Shown here: positions 1-8,764 of the stretch, piece after piece
How the letters are laid out: every line of letters starts with the position of its first letter
Position numbering within the stretch: the stretch's first letter is position 1
From: DASWJZ01 sp963739005
GTDB lineage: Bacteria; Pseudomonadota; Alphaproteobacteria; Rhizobiales; Afifellaceae
NCBI GenBank assembly: GCA_963739005.1
Contig: CAVTYQ010000001.1
Coordinates: 186,001 to 250,000 of the forward strand
Reading direction: 5' to 3'
Length of the DNA: 64,000 nt
Position numbers and translations under genes: made by a program
Notes under the pieces: model-generated
Told to the model about the DNA's origin: nothing
Database searches by the model: none
The model's input: the letters and a program-made list of their open reading frames with translations, nothing else

Positions 1-619
1 GCCGACGACATGTTTGGCGCTGCTTGAGTTCGCCTCGGGCGCGCTCCTGACCTTCGCGGCGACCTGGGACGTCTGGAAACACAGCCACCCGCCGATCGAG
101 CTTTACGGCACGGAGGGGACGCTCCGCGTGCCTGACCCGAATTTCTATGGCGGCGTGGTCGAGACCAGCACGCGGAACGGCGACTGGATGGCGCACGATT
201 CGGAGAAGATGCCCCTCGGCCGGGCCAACTGGCCGGCCGATGCGCCGACCCGCGCGAACTACCGCGCGCTCGGCGTTGCCGACATGATCTCCGCGCACCG
301 GAGCGGGCGCGCCTACCATGCGAGCGGCAAGCTCGCGCTCCATGTGCTCGAAGTGATGGAGGCGGTGGTGAACGGCGGCAGCTCGACGCTCGCGCCGGCG
401 GAACGTCCCGCCGTCTTCACCGAGGGCGACGCAGCGGAGGTCTTCGCGCCTTCCGTTGCCGGGCCGCTGCCGGGGCGATCGCAGGCATGGAGCAGGAAGC
501 GTCCGGCGAAGATAGCCGCCAACAAGGCGAAGAAGCCGGCGGCGAGGAAGCCGAAGCGGCCAGTCAAAGTGAAGCGCGCGGCAGCGAAGAAGGCGAAGCG
601 CCCCGCCGCAAAGAAATGA
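1..619 (+). CDS. Gfo/Idh/MocA-type oxidoreductase, 3' part, with a lysine/alanine-rich tail
   Basis: The reading frame is open from the left edge, so the 5' part, including the NAD(P)-binding Rossmann domain, lies outside the window. The visible first ~140 residues read like the C-terminal alpha/beta domain of sugar oxidoreductases of the Gfo/Idh/MocA family (LLEFASGAL, ELYGTEGTLRVPDP, then HVLEVMEAV near the end of the fold). From about residue 160 of the visible part the protein turns into a very basic Lys/Ala/Pro/Arg tail resembling histone H1 or a nucleoid-protein tail, unusual for this family. The gene points towards, and lies next to, the hexuronate genes, so a role in sugar acid metabolism is likely but the substrate cannot be read from this fragment. 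Confidence 0.75.
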   Translation, partial: PTTCLALLEFASGALLTFAATWDVWKHSHPPIELYGTEGTLRVPDPNFYGGVVETSTRNGDWMAHDSEKMPLGRANWPADAPTRANYRALGVADMISAHRSGRAYHASGKLALHVLEVMEAVVNGGSSTLAPAERPAVFTEGDAAEVFAPSVAGPLPGRSQAWSRKRPAKIAANKAKKPAARKPKRPVKVKRAAAKKAKRPAAKK

Positions 620-661
620 GCGGCGAAGAAGGTCAGGCGCGGCCGCTAGGCTGAGCCTGCC

Positions 662-1871
662 TCACCAGCTCCACATCGTCCCGTCTTCGAGACGGGCGAC
701 CGGCAGGTAGGCCGGGTCGTATTCGTATTTGGCGGCGAGCTTCTCGTCGATGTCGACGCCGTGGCCGGGGGTGTCGCCGGGATAGAGATAGCCGTCGCTG
801 AACGAATAGGCGTGCGGGAAGACGGCGTCGGTCTCTTCGGTGTGGTGCATGTACTCCTGCACGCCGAAATTCGGCACCCAGAGATCGAAGTGCAGCGCCG
901 CGCCCATGCAGACCGGCGAGAGATCGGTCGCGCCGTGGCAGCCTGTCCTGATCTGGTAGAGCTCGGCGAGCGCGGCGATCTTGCGGAGCTGCGTGATGCC
1001 GCCGGCGTGCACGACGGCGGTGCGGATATAGTCGCAGAGCTGATTCTGGATGATCTCGCGGCAGTCGTGGATGGAGTTGAACACCTCACCGATGGCGATC
1101 GGTGTGACGGTATGCTGGCGGATCAGCTTCAGCGCTTCCTGGTTCTCGGCCGGCGTCGGGTCCTCCAGCCAGAAGAGGCGATAGGGCTCAAGGCTCTTGC
1201 CGAGTCGCGCCGCTTCGATCGGCGTCAGCCGGTGATGCACGTCGTGGAGGAGATGGAAGCCGAAGCCGAACTTGTCGCGCACGGCGTCGAAGATCTTCGG
1301 CGCGAAGTCGAGATACTTCTCTGTCGACCAGATCGATTCCTCGGCGAGGCCCTTCACGGCCGGCTCGTAATAGAGCTTGCCGCGCGCGACGCCGTAGACA
1401 TCGTCGAGGCCGGGAATGCCGGATTGCGCGCGCACCGCCTTGTAACCGAGCTCGAGATACTGGCCGACGGCGTCGAGCGTCTCCGGGATGTCCTTGCCGT
1501 TGGCGTGGCCGTAGACCATGACGCCGGAGCGGCTCTTGCCGCCGAGAATCTCGATAAAGCGGCAGGCCGGCGAGCTTCGCCTTGATGTCCCAGAGCGCGG
1601 TGTCGACCGCGCCGACCGACGCCATCGTCACCGGGCCGCGCCGCCAATAGACGCCCTTGGCGAGGTAGTGCCAGATGTCCTCGATCTGGCGCGGGTCGCG
1701 ACCAATGAGGAGGGGCGCGACGTGATCCTTGAGATATGAGGCGACCGCGAGCTCGCGCCCGTTCAGCGTGGCGTCGCCGATGCCGTAAAGGCCTTCGTCG
1801 GTCACGATCTTGAGGGTGACGAAATTGCGGCCCGGGCAGGTGACGATGACCTTGGCTTCCGTGATCTTCAT
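662..1871 (-). pseudogene. manD: D-mannonate dehydratase (ManD/RspA type, enolase superfamily), frameshifted as read
   Basis: ManD dehydrates D-mannonate to 2-keto-3-deoxygluconate, the step after fructuronate reduction in glucuronate breakdown. The N-terminal half (1871 down to about 1554) starts MKITEAKVIV and holds YWRRGPVTMASVGAVDTALW; the C-terminal half (about 1552 down to 662) continues with VMVYGHANGKD, GYKAVRAQSG and FHLLHDVHHRLTP, and ends FNSIHDC...MWSW. The two halves are in different frames. Dropping one base at about 1553 joins PLY to EILGG, as in the family, and gives 402 residues, the usual ManD length. So this is one ManD gene with a single-base insertion, either a consensus error or a recent inactivation. 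Its stop-proximal side faces the oxidoreductase, and its start lies 9 bp from the GntR gene, suggesting co-transcription from 2.7 kb. Confidence 0.85.
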
Positions 1872-1880
1872 GACGCTTCC

Positions 1881-2666
1881 TTACGCACCCACTGTCTCCA
1901 CCGTCTGCGCCGCCGTCGTGGTTTCGATATCCTCGTGATCCTCGAAGAGATGCGGGAATTGCCGCTCGAGAACGGGAAGCGAGGTCAGTATCTCCGCAAG
2001 ATGCGTGCGGATCGTTGCCTCGGCGGCGTCCGCATCGCCGGTTTCGACGGCGGCGAGGATCGCGGCGTGCTGGTCGACGAGGCGCGAAATCGGCGTCGCC
2101 TGCGGGAGACTCAAGTAGCGCACGCGATCCATCTGGGCTTTCACTTCCTCCACGACGCGCCATGCATAGTCGCAGTCGACGCCGAGTGCGAGGCCGCGGT
2201 GGAAGGCTTCGTCGAGCGCGAGGAAGCGGGCGGGAACCGCTTCCACGGCAGCCGCGCGCTGCGCATCGAGGTTGCGCTTCAGGTCGGCGATCGCGTCGGC
2301 CGACATCACCTCGCTCGCTTTCCGCGCGACGGCGACCTCGACCGCCTCGCGCACGAAGCGCGCGTCGGTCACCTGCTTCACCGAAATCTTCACGACGAAG
2401 GTGCCGCGCTGCGGGCGAATGCGGACGAGCCCCGCTTCGCTCAGCTTGATGAAGGCCTCGCGCACCGGCTGGCGGCTGACGCCGAGGCGTGCCGCGATCT
2501 CGTTCTCCGAAAGCGCCTGCCCGGGGGTCAGCTTCATCGTGACGATCGCGCTCTTCAGCTCGCTATAGACGCGGCGCGCCGCCGGCTCGCCGGTGGCACG
2601 CGCGTCGCCCGCCCAGCGGTCAAGGCCGGCCCCCTTCGCCGCCGATCGTCCGTTTCCTCGCCTCAT
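1881..2666 (-). CDS. GntR-family (FadR/FCD subfamily) transcriptional regulator of the hexuronate locus
   Basis: A 261-residue regulator with an N-terminal winged helix-turn-helix (RVYSELKSAI, LSENEIAARLGVSRQPVREAFIKLSEAGLV, then RGTFV) followed by an all-helical FCD ligand-binding domain (ALDEAFHRGLA, HAAILAAVETGDADAAEATIRTHL). FCD regulators of this type usually bind sugar acids such as fructuronate or mannonate and release DNA. The ATG at 2666 is preferred over a TTG 39 bp further up because the conserved domain starts well inside either version. It sits upstream of manD on the same strand and divergent from the TRAP transporter and uxaC-uxuB, the classical place for the repressor of both arms. 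The ligand is inferred from the neighbours, not from the sequence. Confidence 0.88.
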   Translation of the reverse strand: MRRGNGRSAAKGAGLDRWAGDARATGEPAARRVYSELKSAIVTMKLTPGQALSENEIAARLGVSRQPVREAFIKLSEAGLVRIRPQRGTFVVKISVKQVTDARFVREAVEVAVARKASEVMSADAIADLKRNLDAQRAAAVEAVPARFLALDEAFHRGLALGVDCDYAWRVVEEVKAQMDRVRYLSLPQATPISRLVDQHAAILAAVETGDADAAEATIRTHLAEILTSLPVLERQFPHLFEDHEDIETTTAAQTVETVGA

Positions 2667-2719
2667 TGTTCTTGGCCCCGAGCCAGCGTCGGATAGTCCG
2701 AACAAGATTGTTGCGCTTC

Positions 2720-2742
2720 GGTATGTGCCATACTACCATACC
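2720..2742. promoter_or_regulatory. Candidate GntR operator between the divergent hexuronate operons
   Basis: An inverted repeat GGTATG (2720-2725), 11 bases, CATACC (2737-2742) lies in the 119-bp gap between the GntR gene and dctP. The stretch also holds extra GTATGG/GGTA half-sites, so several registers are possible. FCD-type GntR proteins commonly bind TGGTAT/ATACCA-like palindromes, which fits. That the neighbouring regulator binds here is inference. Confidence 0.55.
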
Positions 2743-2785
2743 AGTCAATAAGAACGTCGAAACAGGCTATCCGCACCGGGAGGGA

Positions 2786-3772
2786 ATGATGAAGCGCTTT
2801 CCACGCCTTGGAATTGCTCTGCTCGCCGCCGTCGCCGCGCTGGCGCTGCCACGAGTAGGCCTTGCCGCAGACTATACGCTGAACGTCAACACGGCGCTGA
2901 CCACCGACGATCCGCTCTACAAGGGCCTCGAGATCTTCAAGCAGAAGGTCGAGGCGGGGACGAGCGGCAAGCTCGAGGTCCGGCTCTTCCCGAGCTCGCA
3001 GCTTGGCAAGGACGAGGACGTGCTGGAACAGGCGCGTGCCGGCGGCAACGTCGCCGTCGTCGTCGACGGCGGGCGGCTCGCCGTCTTCACCAAGGAATTC
3101 GGCATCCTCGGCGCGCCGTTCCTAGCGCAGGGGTTCGAGGGCATACGCAAGGTGGTGACCTCCGACCTTTTCGAGACATGGGTGAAGAAGCTGCATGACG
3201 ACGCCGGCCTGCAGGTGCTCTCCTTCAACTGGTGGCAGGGCGAGCGGTATCTCCTGACCAACGTCCCGGTCAAGACGCCGGCGGATCTGAAAGGCATCCG
3301 CATGCGCACGCCGGGCGCCCCGGTTTGGATGGAGACGATCAGCGCCATGGGCGCGACGCCGACGCCCATGGGGTGGACGGAGGTCTATCCGGCGCTGCAG
3401 CAGCACGTGATCGACGCCGCCGAGGCGCAGGACCCGGCGACCTACGGCGCGCGCCTCTATGAAGTCATCAAGTACATTACGAAGACCGGCCACATCAATC
3501 TGATCACCGGCATTGTCACGAGCGGCGCGTGGTTCGACGGGTTGCCTGCGGATGTGCAGAAGGTGCTTCGCGACGAGGCGCTCGCCGCCGGCGACGAGGC
3601 CTCGAAGATGACGCAGGACTCGCTCGCGAATTACGAGAAGATGATGGCCGACAAGGGTGTGGAGATCGACGAGATCGACGTCACGCCCTTCGTGCAGGCG
3701 ACCGCCGGGGTTTACGACAAGCTCGGCTACGGCGACCTCCGCAAGCAGCTGGAGCCGATCCTCGCCCAATAG
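2786..3772 (+). CDS. dctP: TRAP transporter solute-binding protein DctP, probably for hexuronate
   Basis: A 328-residue periplasmic protein with a clear signal peptide (KRFPRLGIALLAAVAALALP, cleavage near GLAAD). The mature part is a DctP-family binding fold: an N-terminal stretch with DPLYKGLEIFKQKVE, the carboxylate-anchoring region GIRMRTPGAPVW, and GWTEVYPALQQHVIDAAEAQ. The open frame extends further upstream, but the start at 2786 (or 2789) follows GGGAGGGA and leaves the signal peptide at the N terminus. It delivers ligand to the DctQM permease encoded next; with uxaC-uxuB in the same array the ligand is likely glucuronate or a related hexuronate. Confidence 0.9.
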   Translation: MMKRFPRLGIALLAAVAALALPRVGLAADYTLNVNTALTTDDPLYKGLEIFKQKVEAGTSGKLEVRLFPSSQLGKDEDVLEQARAGGNVAVVVDGGRLAVFTKEFGILGAPFLAQGFEGIRKVVTSDLFETWVKKLHDDAGLQVLSFNWWQGERYLLTNVPVKTPADLKGIRMRTPGAPVWMETISAMGATPTPMGWTEVYPALQQHVIDAAEAQDPATYGARLYEVIKYITKTGHINLITGIVTSGAWFDGLPADVQKVLRDEALAAGDEASKMTQDSLANYEKMMADKGVEIDEIDVTPFVQATAGVYDKLGYGDLRKQLEPILAQ

Positions 3773-3779
3773 GATAATG

Positions 3780-3810
3780 CGGGCCGGCTCGAAGGTGGGC
3801 CGGCCCGTTT
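3780..3810 (+). terminator. Hairpin between dctP and dctQ, attenuator-like
   Basis: GGGCCGGC (3781-3788) pairs with GCCGGCCC (3799-3806), extended by the flanking C-G pair and followed by TTT. Placed just after the binding-protein stop codon, such a hairpin would protect the dctP message or end part of the transcripts, giving more binding protein than permease, a common TRAP arrangement. Confidence 0.6.
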
Positions 3811-3832
3811 CAAGTCCGCTGGGGTAGGCCCG

Positions 3833-4345
3833 ATGCTGTCTTTACTGGTGCGCGCCGAAGCGGTGATCGGGAAGCTGCTCCTCGTTATCATCGTCGTCCT
3901 GGTCTTCTCCGCCGGCGTGCTCCGCTGGTTCGACCATCCGCTCATCTGGTCGGTCGACCTCGCGCAGCTGCTCTTCCTCTGGGTCAGCTTCATCGGCGCC
4001 AATCAGGCGCTGCGGAATCGCGCGCATATCGGCATGGATCTTCTGGTACGGCCGTTGCCCTACAGCGTCCGCCGCGTTGTGGAGATCGCGCTGGCGCTTG
4101 TCACGCTCGTCTTCCTTCTGATCATGGTCGTGATGGGCTACCGGCTGACGACGCTCAATCTGCAGCGCGTCTATGGCGACAGCGGCATCAGCTACGCTTT
4201 CGTGACCGGCGCAGTGCCGATCGGCTGCCTGCTTCTCGCCATCACGGTCTCTGGCCACCTCGTGAATCTGTTCCGCCATTGGCGGACGGAGAAGCGTCTG
4301 GTCTTCGCCGATCCGGTCCGCGGCGAAGTGGATGACGTGCTTTGA
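3833..4345 (+). CDS. dctQ: TRAP transporter small permease subunit DctQ
   Basis: A 170-residue inner-membrane protein with four predicted transmembrane helices (about residues 11-30, 41-60, 80-102 and 120-145). It shows the family signature around WSVDLAQLLFLWVSFIGANQALRNRAHIGMD. DctQ pairs with DctM and the periplasmic DctP to import organic or sugar acids driven by the ion gradient. Its stop codon overlaps the TTG start of dctM (TTGA), indicating translational coupling. Confidence 0.9.
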   Translation: MLSLLVRAEAVIGKLLLVIIVVLVFSAGVLRWFDHPLIWSVDLAQLLFLWVSFIGANQALRNRAHIGMDLLVRPLPYSVRRVVEIALALVTLVFLLIMVVMGYRLTTLNLQRVYGDSGISYAFVTGAVPIGCLLLAITVSGHLVNLFRHWRTEKRLVFADPVRGEVDDVL

Positions 4346-5619
4346 CGGTGCTCTCCCTCACGTTTCTCGTCCTGATGCTCGCCGGCCTTCCGATCGCGTT
4401 CGCGATCGGGATTGCCGGCTTCACGTTCTTTCTCACCAACGGGACGATACCCGTATCGATCGGCGTGCAGCAGGTGGCCACCGCCTCGCAGAGCTTTCCG
4501 CTGCTCGCGGTGCCGTTCTTCATCCTCGCCGGTCACATGATGAACCACTCGGGGATCACGACGCGGCTCATCGGCTGCTCGAACACGCTCGTCTCGTGGA
4601 TGGCCGGTGGGCTCGCGCAGGTCTGTATCGTGCTCTCGACGCTGATGGGCGGCGTCTCCGGCGCGGCCGTCGCCGACGCGGCGATGGAGGCGCGCATCCT
4701 CGGGCCTGACCTGATCGCGCGCGGGTATTCGCGCGGCTTCACCTCCGCGGTGATCGCCGTCGGTTCGCTTATCACTGCGACCATCCCACCAAGCCTCGGC
4801 CTGATCCTCTACGGTTTCGTCGGTGGCGTATCGATCGGGCGGCTGTTCCTCGCCGGCGTCATCCCGGGGCTCCTGATGATGGCGCTCCTGATGACCACCG
4901 TCTGGATCATTGCGCGACGGCGCAACTATCGCTCGGAGACGGCCGTCCGCCCGACGATGCGCGCCGTCTTCACAGCCGTCGCAGAAGCCAAGTGGGCGCT
5001 GGTCTTTCCGCTCGCGCTTCTTATCGCCATTCGCGGCGGACTGTTCACGCCGTCCGAGGTCGGCGCCTTCGCGGTCGTCTATGCGGCGGTCGTCGGCGTC
5101 TTCGCGCACCGCGATCTGACCTGGGAGGGCTTTTCGACGGCGCTCGCCGAGGCGGTGGTCGACGTTGGGATGATCATGCTGATCATTCTCTTCTCGGGCA
5201 TGGTCGGCTACGCGATCATCTTCGAGCAGGCGCCGCAGACCGTCGCCGCGGCGCTGACGACGCTGACCAGCCAGCCGCTCGCGGTCGTCGGGCTGATCCT
5301 CGTCTTCATCTTCGTCGCCGGGCTCTTCGTCGAGAGTACCGTGCTCGTGCTGCTGCTCACGCCGATCTTCTTGCCGATCGTCCGGCCGCTCGGCGTGAAC
5401 GACGTGCATTTCGGCATCCTAATGATGACGATCGTGACGCTCGGCTCGATGACGCCGCCGGTCGGCGTGTGCATGTACACCGTGTGCAGTCTGCTCAAAT
5501 GCCCGATCGAGGAATACATCGTGGAGTCGATCCCCTTCATCGGGGCGGTGCTTCTTCTCGTCGCGGTGCTTGCGCTGTGGCCCGGCTTGGTGCTCTTCCT
5601 GCCCAACCTGCTGATGTGA
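4342..5619 (+). CDS. dctM: TRAP transporter large permease subunit DctM
   Basis: A 425-residue polytopic membrane protein of the ion-transporter superfamily, with about 12 helices. Family motifs include AGLPIAFAIG at the N terminus, PFFILAGHMMNHSG, GGVSGAAVADAA, a TATIPPSLGLILYG re-entrant-loop segment, and GSMTPPVGVCMY in the second half. This is the translocating subunit of the TRAP system. It starts with TTG overlapping the dctQ stop, consistent with coupled translation of an obligate complex, and is followed after 25 bp by uxaC. Confidence 0.92.
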   Translation: MTVLSLTFLVLMLAGLPIAFAIGIAGFTFFLTNGTIPVSIGVQQVATASQSFPLLAVPFFILAGHMMNHSGITTRLIGCSNTLVSWMAGGLAQVCIVLSTLMGGVSGAAVADAAMEARILGPDLIARGYSRGFTSAVIAVGSLITATIPPSLGLILYGFVGGVSIGRLFLAGVIPGLLMMALLMTTVWIIARRRNYRSETAVRPTMRAVFTAVAEAKWALVFPLALLIAIRGGLFTPSEVGAFAVVYAAVVGVFAHRDLTWEGFSTALAEAVVDVGMIMLIILFSGMVGYAIIFEQAPQTVAAALTTLTSQPLAVVGLILVFIFVAGLFVESTVLVLLLTPIFLPIVRPLGVNDVHFGILMMTIVTLGSMTPPVGVCMYTVCSLLKCPIEEYIVESIPFIGAVLLLVAVLALWPGLVLFLPNLLM

Positions 5620-5644
5620 ACCCCACACAAGGGGACCTTCGACC

Positions 5645-7063
5645 GTGAACGAGAATTCGCGTCTGATCGACGACGATCGGCTGTTTCCGGCCGATCCCGC
5701 GACCCGCGCCGTGGCGCGCCGCCTCTATGCAAGCGTCAAGGCTCTGCCGATCATCTCGCCGCATGGCCATACCGATCCGCGCTGGTACGCGGAGGACGCG
5801 CCTTTTCCCGATCCGGCGACGCTCTTCGTCGTGCCCGACCACTACATCTTCCGCATGCTCTACAGCCAGGGGATCGACCTCTCCGCGCTCGGCATCCCGG
5901 AACTCGGGCAGGAGAAGGCCGAGTTCGATCCGCGCGCGGTGTGGCGGATTTTCGCGGAGCACTACTACCTCTTCCGCGGCACGCCGAGCCGCATGTGGCT
6001 CGACCACGTCTTCGCGACGCTCTTCGGATTCAAGGAGCGGCTCTCCGGCGAGGTCGCGGACTTCTACTTCGATCGCATCGCGGCGGCGCTGGAGACGCCG
6101 GAATTCCTGCCGCGCGCGCTCTACGAGCGCTTCAACATCGAGGCGATCGCGACGACCGACAGTCCGCTCGATCCGCTCGCCGAGCATGCGGCGATGCGAA
6201 AGTCCGGCTGGAAGGGGCGGGTGCTCCCGACCTATCGGCCCGATCCTGTGGTCGATCCGGATTTCCCGAACTTTGCCGCCAACGTCGTGAAGCTTGGCAC
6301 CGTCAGCGGCTGCGATACGCTTACCTGGAGCGGCTACCTCGAAGCGCACCAGAACCGCCGCGCCTTCTTCAAGTCGCAGGGCGCGACCGCGACCGACCAC
6401 GGGCATCCTTCGGCGCGGACCGAGAGCCTCCCGCGCGCCGACGCGGCGGCGCTCTTCGAGAAGATCGTCTCCGGAGAATTCACTCCGAAAGAGGCGGAGA
6501 TCTTCCGCGGCCAGATGCTGACCGAGATGGCGGCGATGAGCGTCGAGGACGGCCTCGTGATGCAACTCCACCCGGGCTCCTTCCGCGACCATAACCCGGA
6601 AATCTTCCGCCACTTCGGGCGCAACATGGGCGCCGACATCCCGCAGCCGACCGACTACGTGCGCGCTCTGAAGCCGCTTCTCGACCGCTTCGGCAACGAG
6701 AAGAAGCTGACGCTCATCCTCTTCACGCTCGACGAGACGGCCTACGGCCGCGAGCTGGCGCCGCTCGCCGGGCACTATCCGTGCCTGAGACTTGGGCCGC
6801 CCTGGTGGTTCTTCGACAGCCCAGACGGCATGCGCCGCTTCCGCGAGCTGACGACGGAGACCGCCGGCTTCTACAACACCGTCGGCTTCAACGACGACAC
6901 GCGCGCCTATCTCTCGATCCCAGCGCGCCACGACATGGCGCGGCGCGTCGATTGCGCCTTTCTCGCCGATCGCGTGACCACGCACCGGCTCGATGAGGAC
7001 GAGGCGCATGAGGTCGCCCACGACCTCGCTTACGGCCTCGTCAAGGAGGCCTATCGGCTGTGA
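5645..7063 (+). CDS. uxaC: Glucuronate isomerase
   Basis: A 472-residue cytosolic enzyme of the amidohydrolase-like UxaC family that turns D-glucuronate into D-fructuronate (and galacturonate into tagaturonate). Visible signatures are ISPHGHTDPRWY near residue 40, RGTPSRMWLDHVF, ALYERFNIEAIATTDSPLD, LTEMAAMSVEDGLVMQLHPGS and PPWWFFDSPDGMRRFRELTTETAGFYNTVGF. Length matches the family. It starts with GTG after AAGGGGA and overlaps uxuB by GTGA, so the two are translated together. It feeds the next two steps (uxuB, manD) coded in this locus. Confidence 0.95.
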   Translation: MNENSRLIDDDRLFPADPATRAVARRLYASVKALPIISPHGHTDPRWYAEDAPFPDPATLFVVPDHYIFRMLYSQGIDLSALGIPELGQEKAEFDPRAVWRIFAEHYYLFRGTPSRMWLDHVFATLFGFKERLSGEVADFYFDRIAAALETPEFLPRALYERFNIEAIATTDSPLDPLAEHAAMRKSGWKGRVLPTYRPDPVVDPDFPNFAANVVKLGTVSGCDTLTWSGYLEAHQNRRAFFKSQGATATDHGHPSARTESLPRADAAALFEKIVSGEFTPKEAEIFRGQMLTEMAAMSVEDGLVMQLHPGSFRDHNPEIFRHFGRNMGADIPQPTDYVRALKPLLDRFGNEKKLTLILFTLDETAYGRELAPLAGHYPCLRLGPPWWFFDSPDGMRRFRELTTETAGFYNTVGFNDDTRAYLSIPARHDMARRVDCAFLADRVTTHRLDEDEAHEVAHDLAYGLVKEAYRL

Positions 7064-8553
7064 GCGGGGAGGGGGCGTCGGCGTGGCTCAGCAACGCGAC
7101 GCTTGCCGGCCTGCCGCGGTCTGTTCGGCGCCCGGCCTACGATCGAAGCGCGGTCACGCCCGGCATCGTGCATCTCGGCATCGGCGCGTTCCACCGCGCG
7201 CACCAGGCTGTCACTGTCGACGGCGTGCTGAAAGACGAGCCTGGCTGGGGGATCGTCGGCGCGAGCCTCAGAAGCCCGACGACGCGCGACGCGCTTCAGC
7301 CGCAGGACTGGCTCTATACCCTGTCGGTGCGATCGGGCGAGGGTGAGCGGCTGCGCGTGATCGGGAGCATCGTCGACATCCTCGTCGCCGAGGGAGAGCG
7401 CGGGCGGCTGATCGTGGCGATGAGCGACCCGAGAATCCGCATCGTCTCGCTCACCGTCACCGAGAAGGGCTATTGCCACGACCCGGCGACGAGGAAGCTT
7501 GACGAGACGCATCCCGACATCCGCCACGATCTCGCCAATCCGAGCGCACCGCGCACCGCGCCGGGACTGATCGTCGAGGCGCTGGCCAGGCGGCGCGCGG
7601 TCGGCGTCGCCCCGTTCACGGTGCTGACCTGCGACAACCTTCCTTCGAACGGTCGGGTGGCGAAGCGCATCCTCGACCGCTTCGCGGCGCTGCGCGACCC
7701 CGATCTCGGCGCTTACGTTGCTGGCGAGCTTGCCTGTCCCTCGACCATGGTCGACCGCATCACGCCGGCGACGACCGACGAGGATCGCCAGCGGATTTCT
7801 TCCGCGCTCGGGGTCGTCGATGCCTGGCCGGTCGTGACCGAGCCGTTCTCGCAGTGGGTGCTCGAGGACCATTTCCCCGCCGGTCGCCCGGCGCTCGAGA
7901 GAGCGGGCGCGGAGCTTGTCGCCGACGTCGAGCCCTACGAGCACATGAAGCTCCGGCTTCTGAACGGAGCGCATTCGAGCCTCGCTTATCTCGGCTACCT
8001 GGCCGGATACGCGCTCGTCTCCGACGTGATGGCGGATGCCGAATTCGCGCGCTTCATCAAGACGTTGATGGACGAGGCGACGCTGACGCTCAGCGTGCCG
8101 CCCTCGACCGACATTTCCGCCTACAAGGCGGCGTTGATCCAGCGCTTCGAGAACCCGGCGCTGAAGCACCGCACCTGGCAGATCGCCATGGACGGGAGCC
8201 AGAAGCTGCCGCAGCGGCTCCTTGGGACGATCCGCGACTGCCTGAAGCGGGGGCTGCCCTTCGGGCGGCTGGCGCTCGGCGTCGCCGGCTGGATGCGCTA
8301 CGTCACCGGGGTCGACGAGAAGGGTGGGGCGATCGACGTGCGCGATCCGCTCGCGGAGCGCCTCCGCGGGATCGCAAACGCGGCCGGCCCTTCGGCAGAG
8401 CGGCTGGCGCGGGCGCTGGTCAGTGTCGAGGCGGTCTTTGGAAGCGATCTCGCCGTCGATCCGCGTTTCCTGGCGGCGGTGACGGAGAAGCTTGAGCGCC
8501 TCTATCTAAGCGGCGCGAAGCGCGCCGTTGCCGCCGAGATCGCGGCAGGCTGA
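7060..8553 (+). CDS. uxuB: Mannitol dehydrogenase family protein, probable fructuronate reductase (D-mannonate oxidoreductase)
   Basis: A 497-residue NAD-dependent dehydrogenase. The N-terminal Rossmann part carries GIVHLGIGAFHRAHQAV; the C-terminal helical domain carries KLRLLNGAHSSLAYLGYLAG with the catalytic Lys/Asn/His region of the long-chain mannitol dehydrogenase family. The family includes UxuB, UxaB and mannitol 2-dehydrogenase. UxuB (fructuronate to mannonate, NADH) is chosen because the gene is coupled to uxaC by a GTGA overlap and a mannonate dehydratase lies in the same locus. The downstream genes for 2-keto-3-deoxygluconate use (kinase, aldolase) are not in the window. Confidence 0.9.
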   Translation: MSGEGASAWLSNATLAGLPRSVRRPAYDRSAVTPGIVHLGIGAFHRAHQAVTVDGVLKDEPGWGIVGASLRSPTTRDALQPQDWLYTLSVRSGEGERLRVIGSIVDILVAEGERGRLIVAMSDPRIRIVSLTVTEKGYCHDPATRKLDETHPDIRHDLANPSAPRTAPGLIVEALARRRAVGVAPFTVLTCDNLPSNGRVAKRILDRFAALRDPDLGAYVAGELACPSTMVDRITPATTDEDRQRISSALGVVDAWPVVTEPFSQWVLEDHFPAGRPALERAGAELVADVEPYEHMKLRLLNGAHSSLAYLGYLAGYALVSDVMADAEFARFIKTLMDEATLTLSVPPSTDISAYKAALIQRFENPALKHRTWQIAMDGSQKLPQRLLGTIRDCLKRGLPFGRLALGVAGWMRYVTGVDEKGGAIDVRDPLAERLRGIANAAGPSAERLARALVSVEAVFGSDLAVDPRFLAAVTEKLERLYLSGAKRAVAAEIAAG

Positions 8554-8574
8554 CCGGCCCAAGAAGGGCCGGTC
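8552..8574 (+). terminator. Hairpin after uxuB
   Basis: GACCGGCCC (8552-8560), loop AAGAA, GGGCCGGTC (8566-8574) is a perfect 9-bp stem starting at the uxuB stop codon. There is no T-run after it, so it may be a weak or Rho-assisted end of the hexuronate operon, or an RNA-stabilising hairpin. Confidence 0.5.
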
Positions 8575-8579
8575 CGTGA

Positions 8580-8740
8580 AACCTCCCGCCGGCGGGGAGG
8601 TCGAGGCTACGCAGCCAAGCGGAGAGAGCTCCCGGGCTGGGTCCCGGGGACTGGGGAAGGGCGCGCGACAATCGCCCCCCGAAACTGCCTCGCTCCGCCG
8701 CCAAGCCTCGACCGCCCCGCAAGAGGGAGGCGGCCTCGTC
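8580..8740. repeat. GC-rich fold-back (palindromic) intergenic element
   Basis: This gene-free stretch begins with ACCTCCC...GGGGAGGT (8581-8602). It contains a distant inverted pair, GGTCGAGGCT (8599-8608) and AGCCTCGACC (8704-8713), then another C-rich/G-rich arm (about 8714-8736). It looks like a mobile-type palindromic intergenic repeat of the kind common in Rhizobiales, and its arms resemble the element at 14281-14371. Open frames crossing it have no protein-like composition. Confidence 0.5.
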
Positions 8741-8764
8741 CACCTAGGCGGATGGAGGAGGGTT

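Noticed and set aside
4192..5409. A long open frame on the minus strand opposite dctM
   Set aside because: It is rich in Arg, Asp and Glu with no fold-like pattern and lies fully opposite a clear permease gene. The same holds for minus-strand frames at 5537-7021, 14077-15450, 20460-21761 and 48023-49960.
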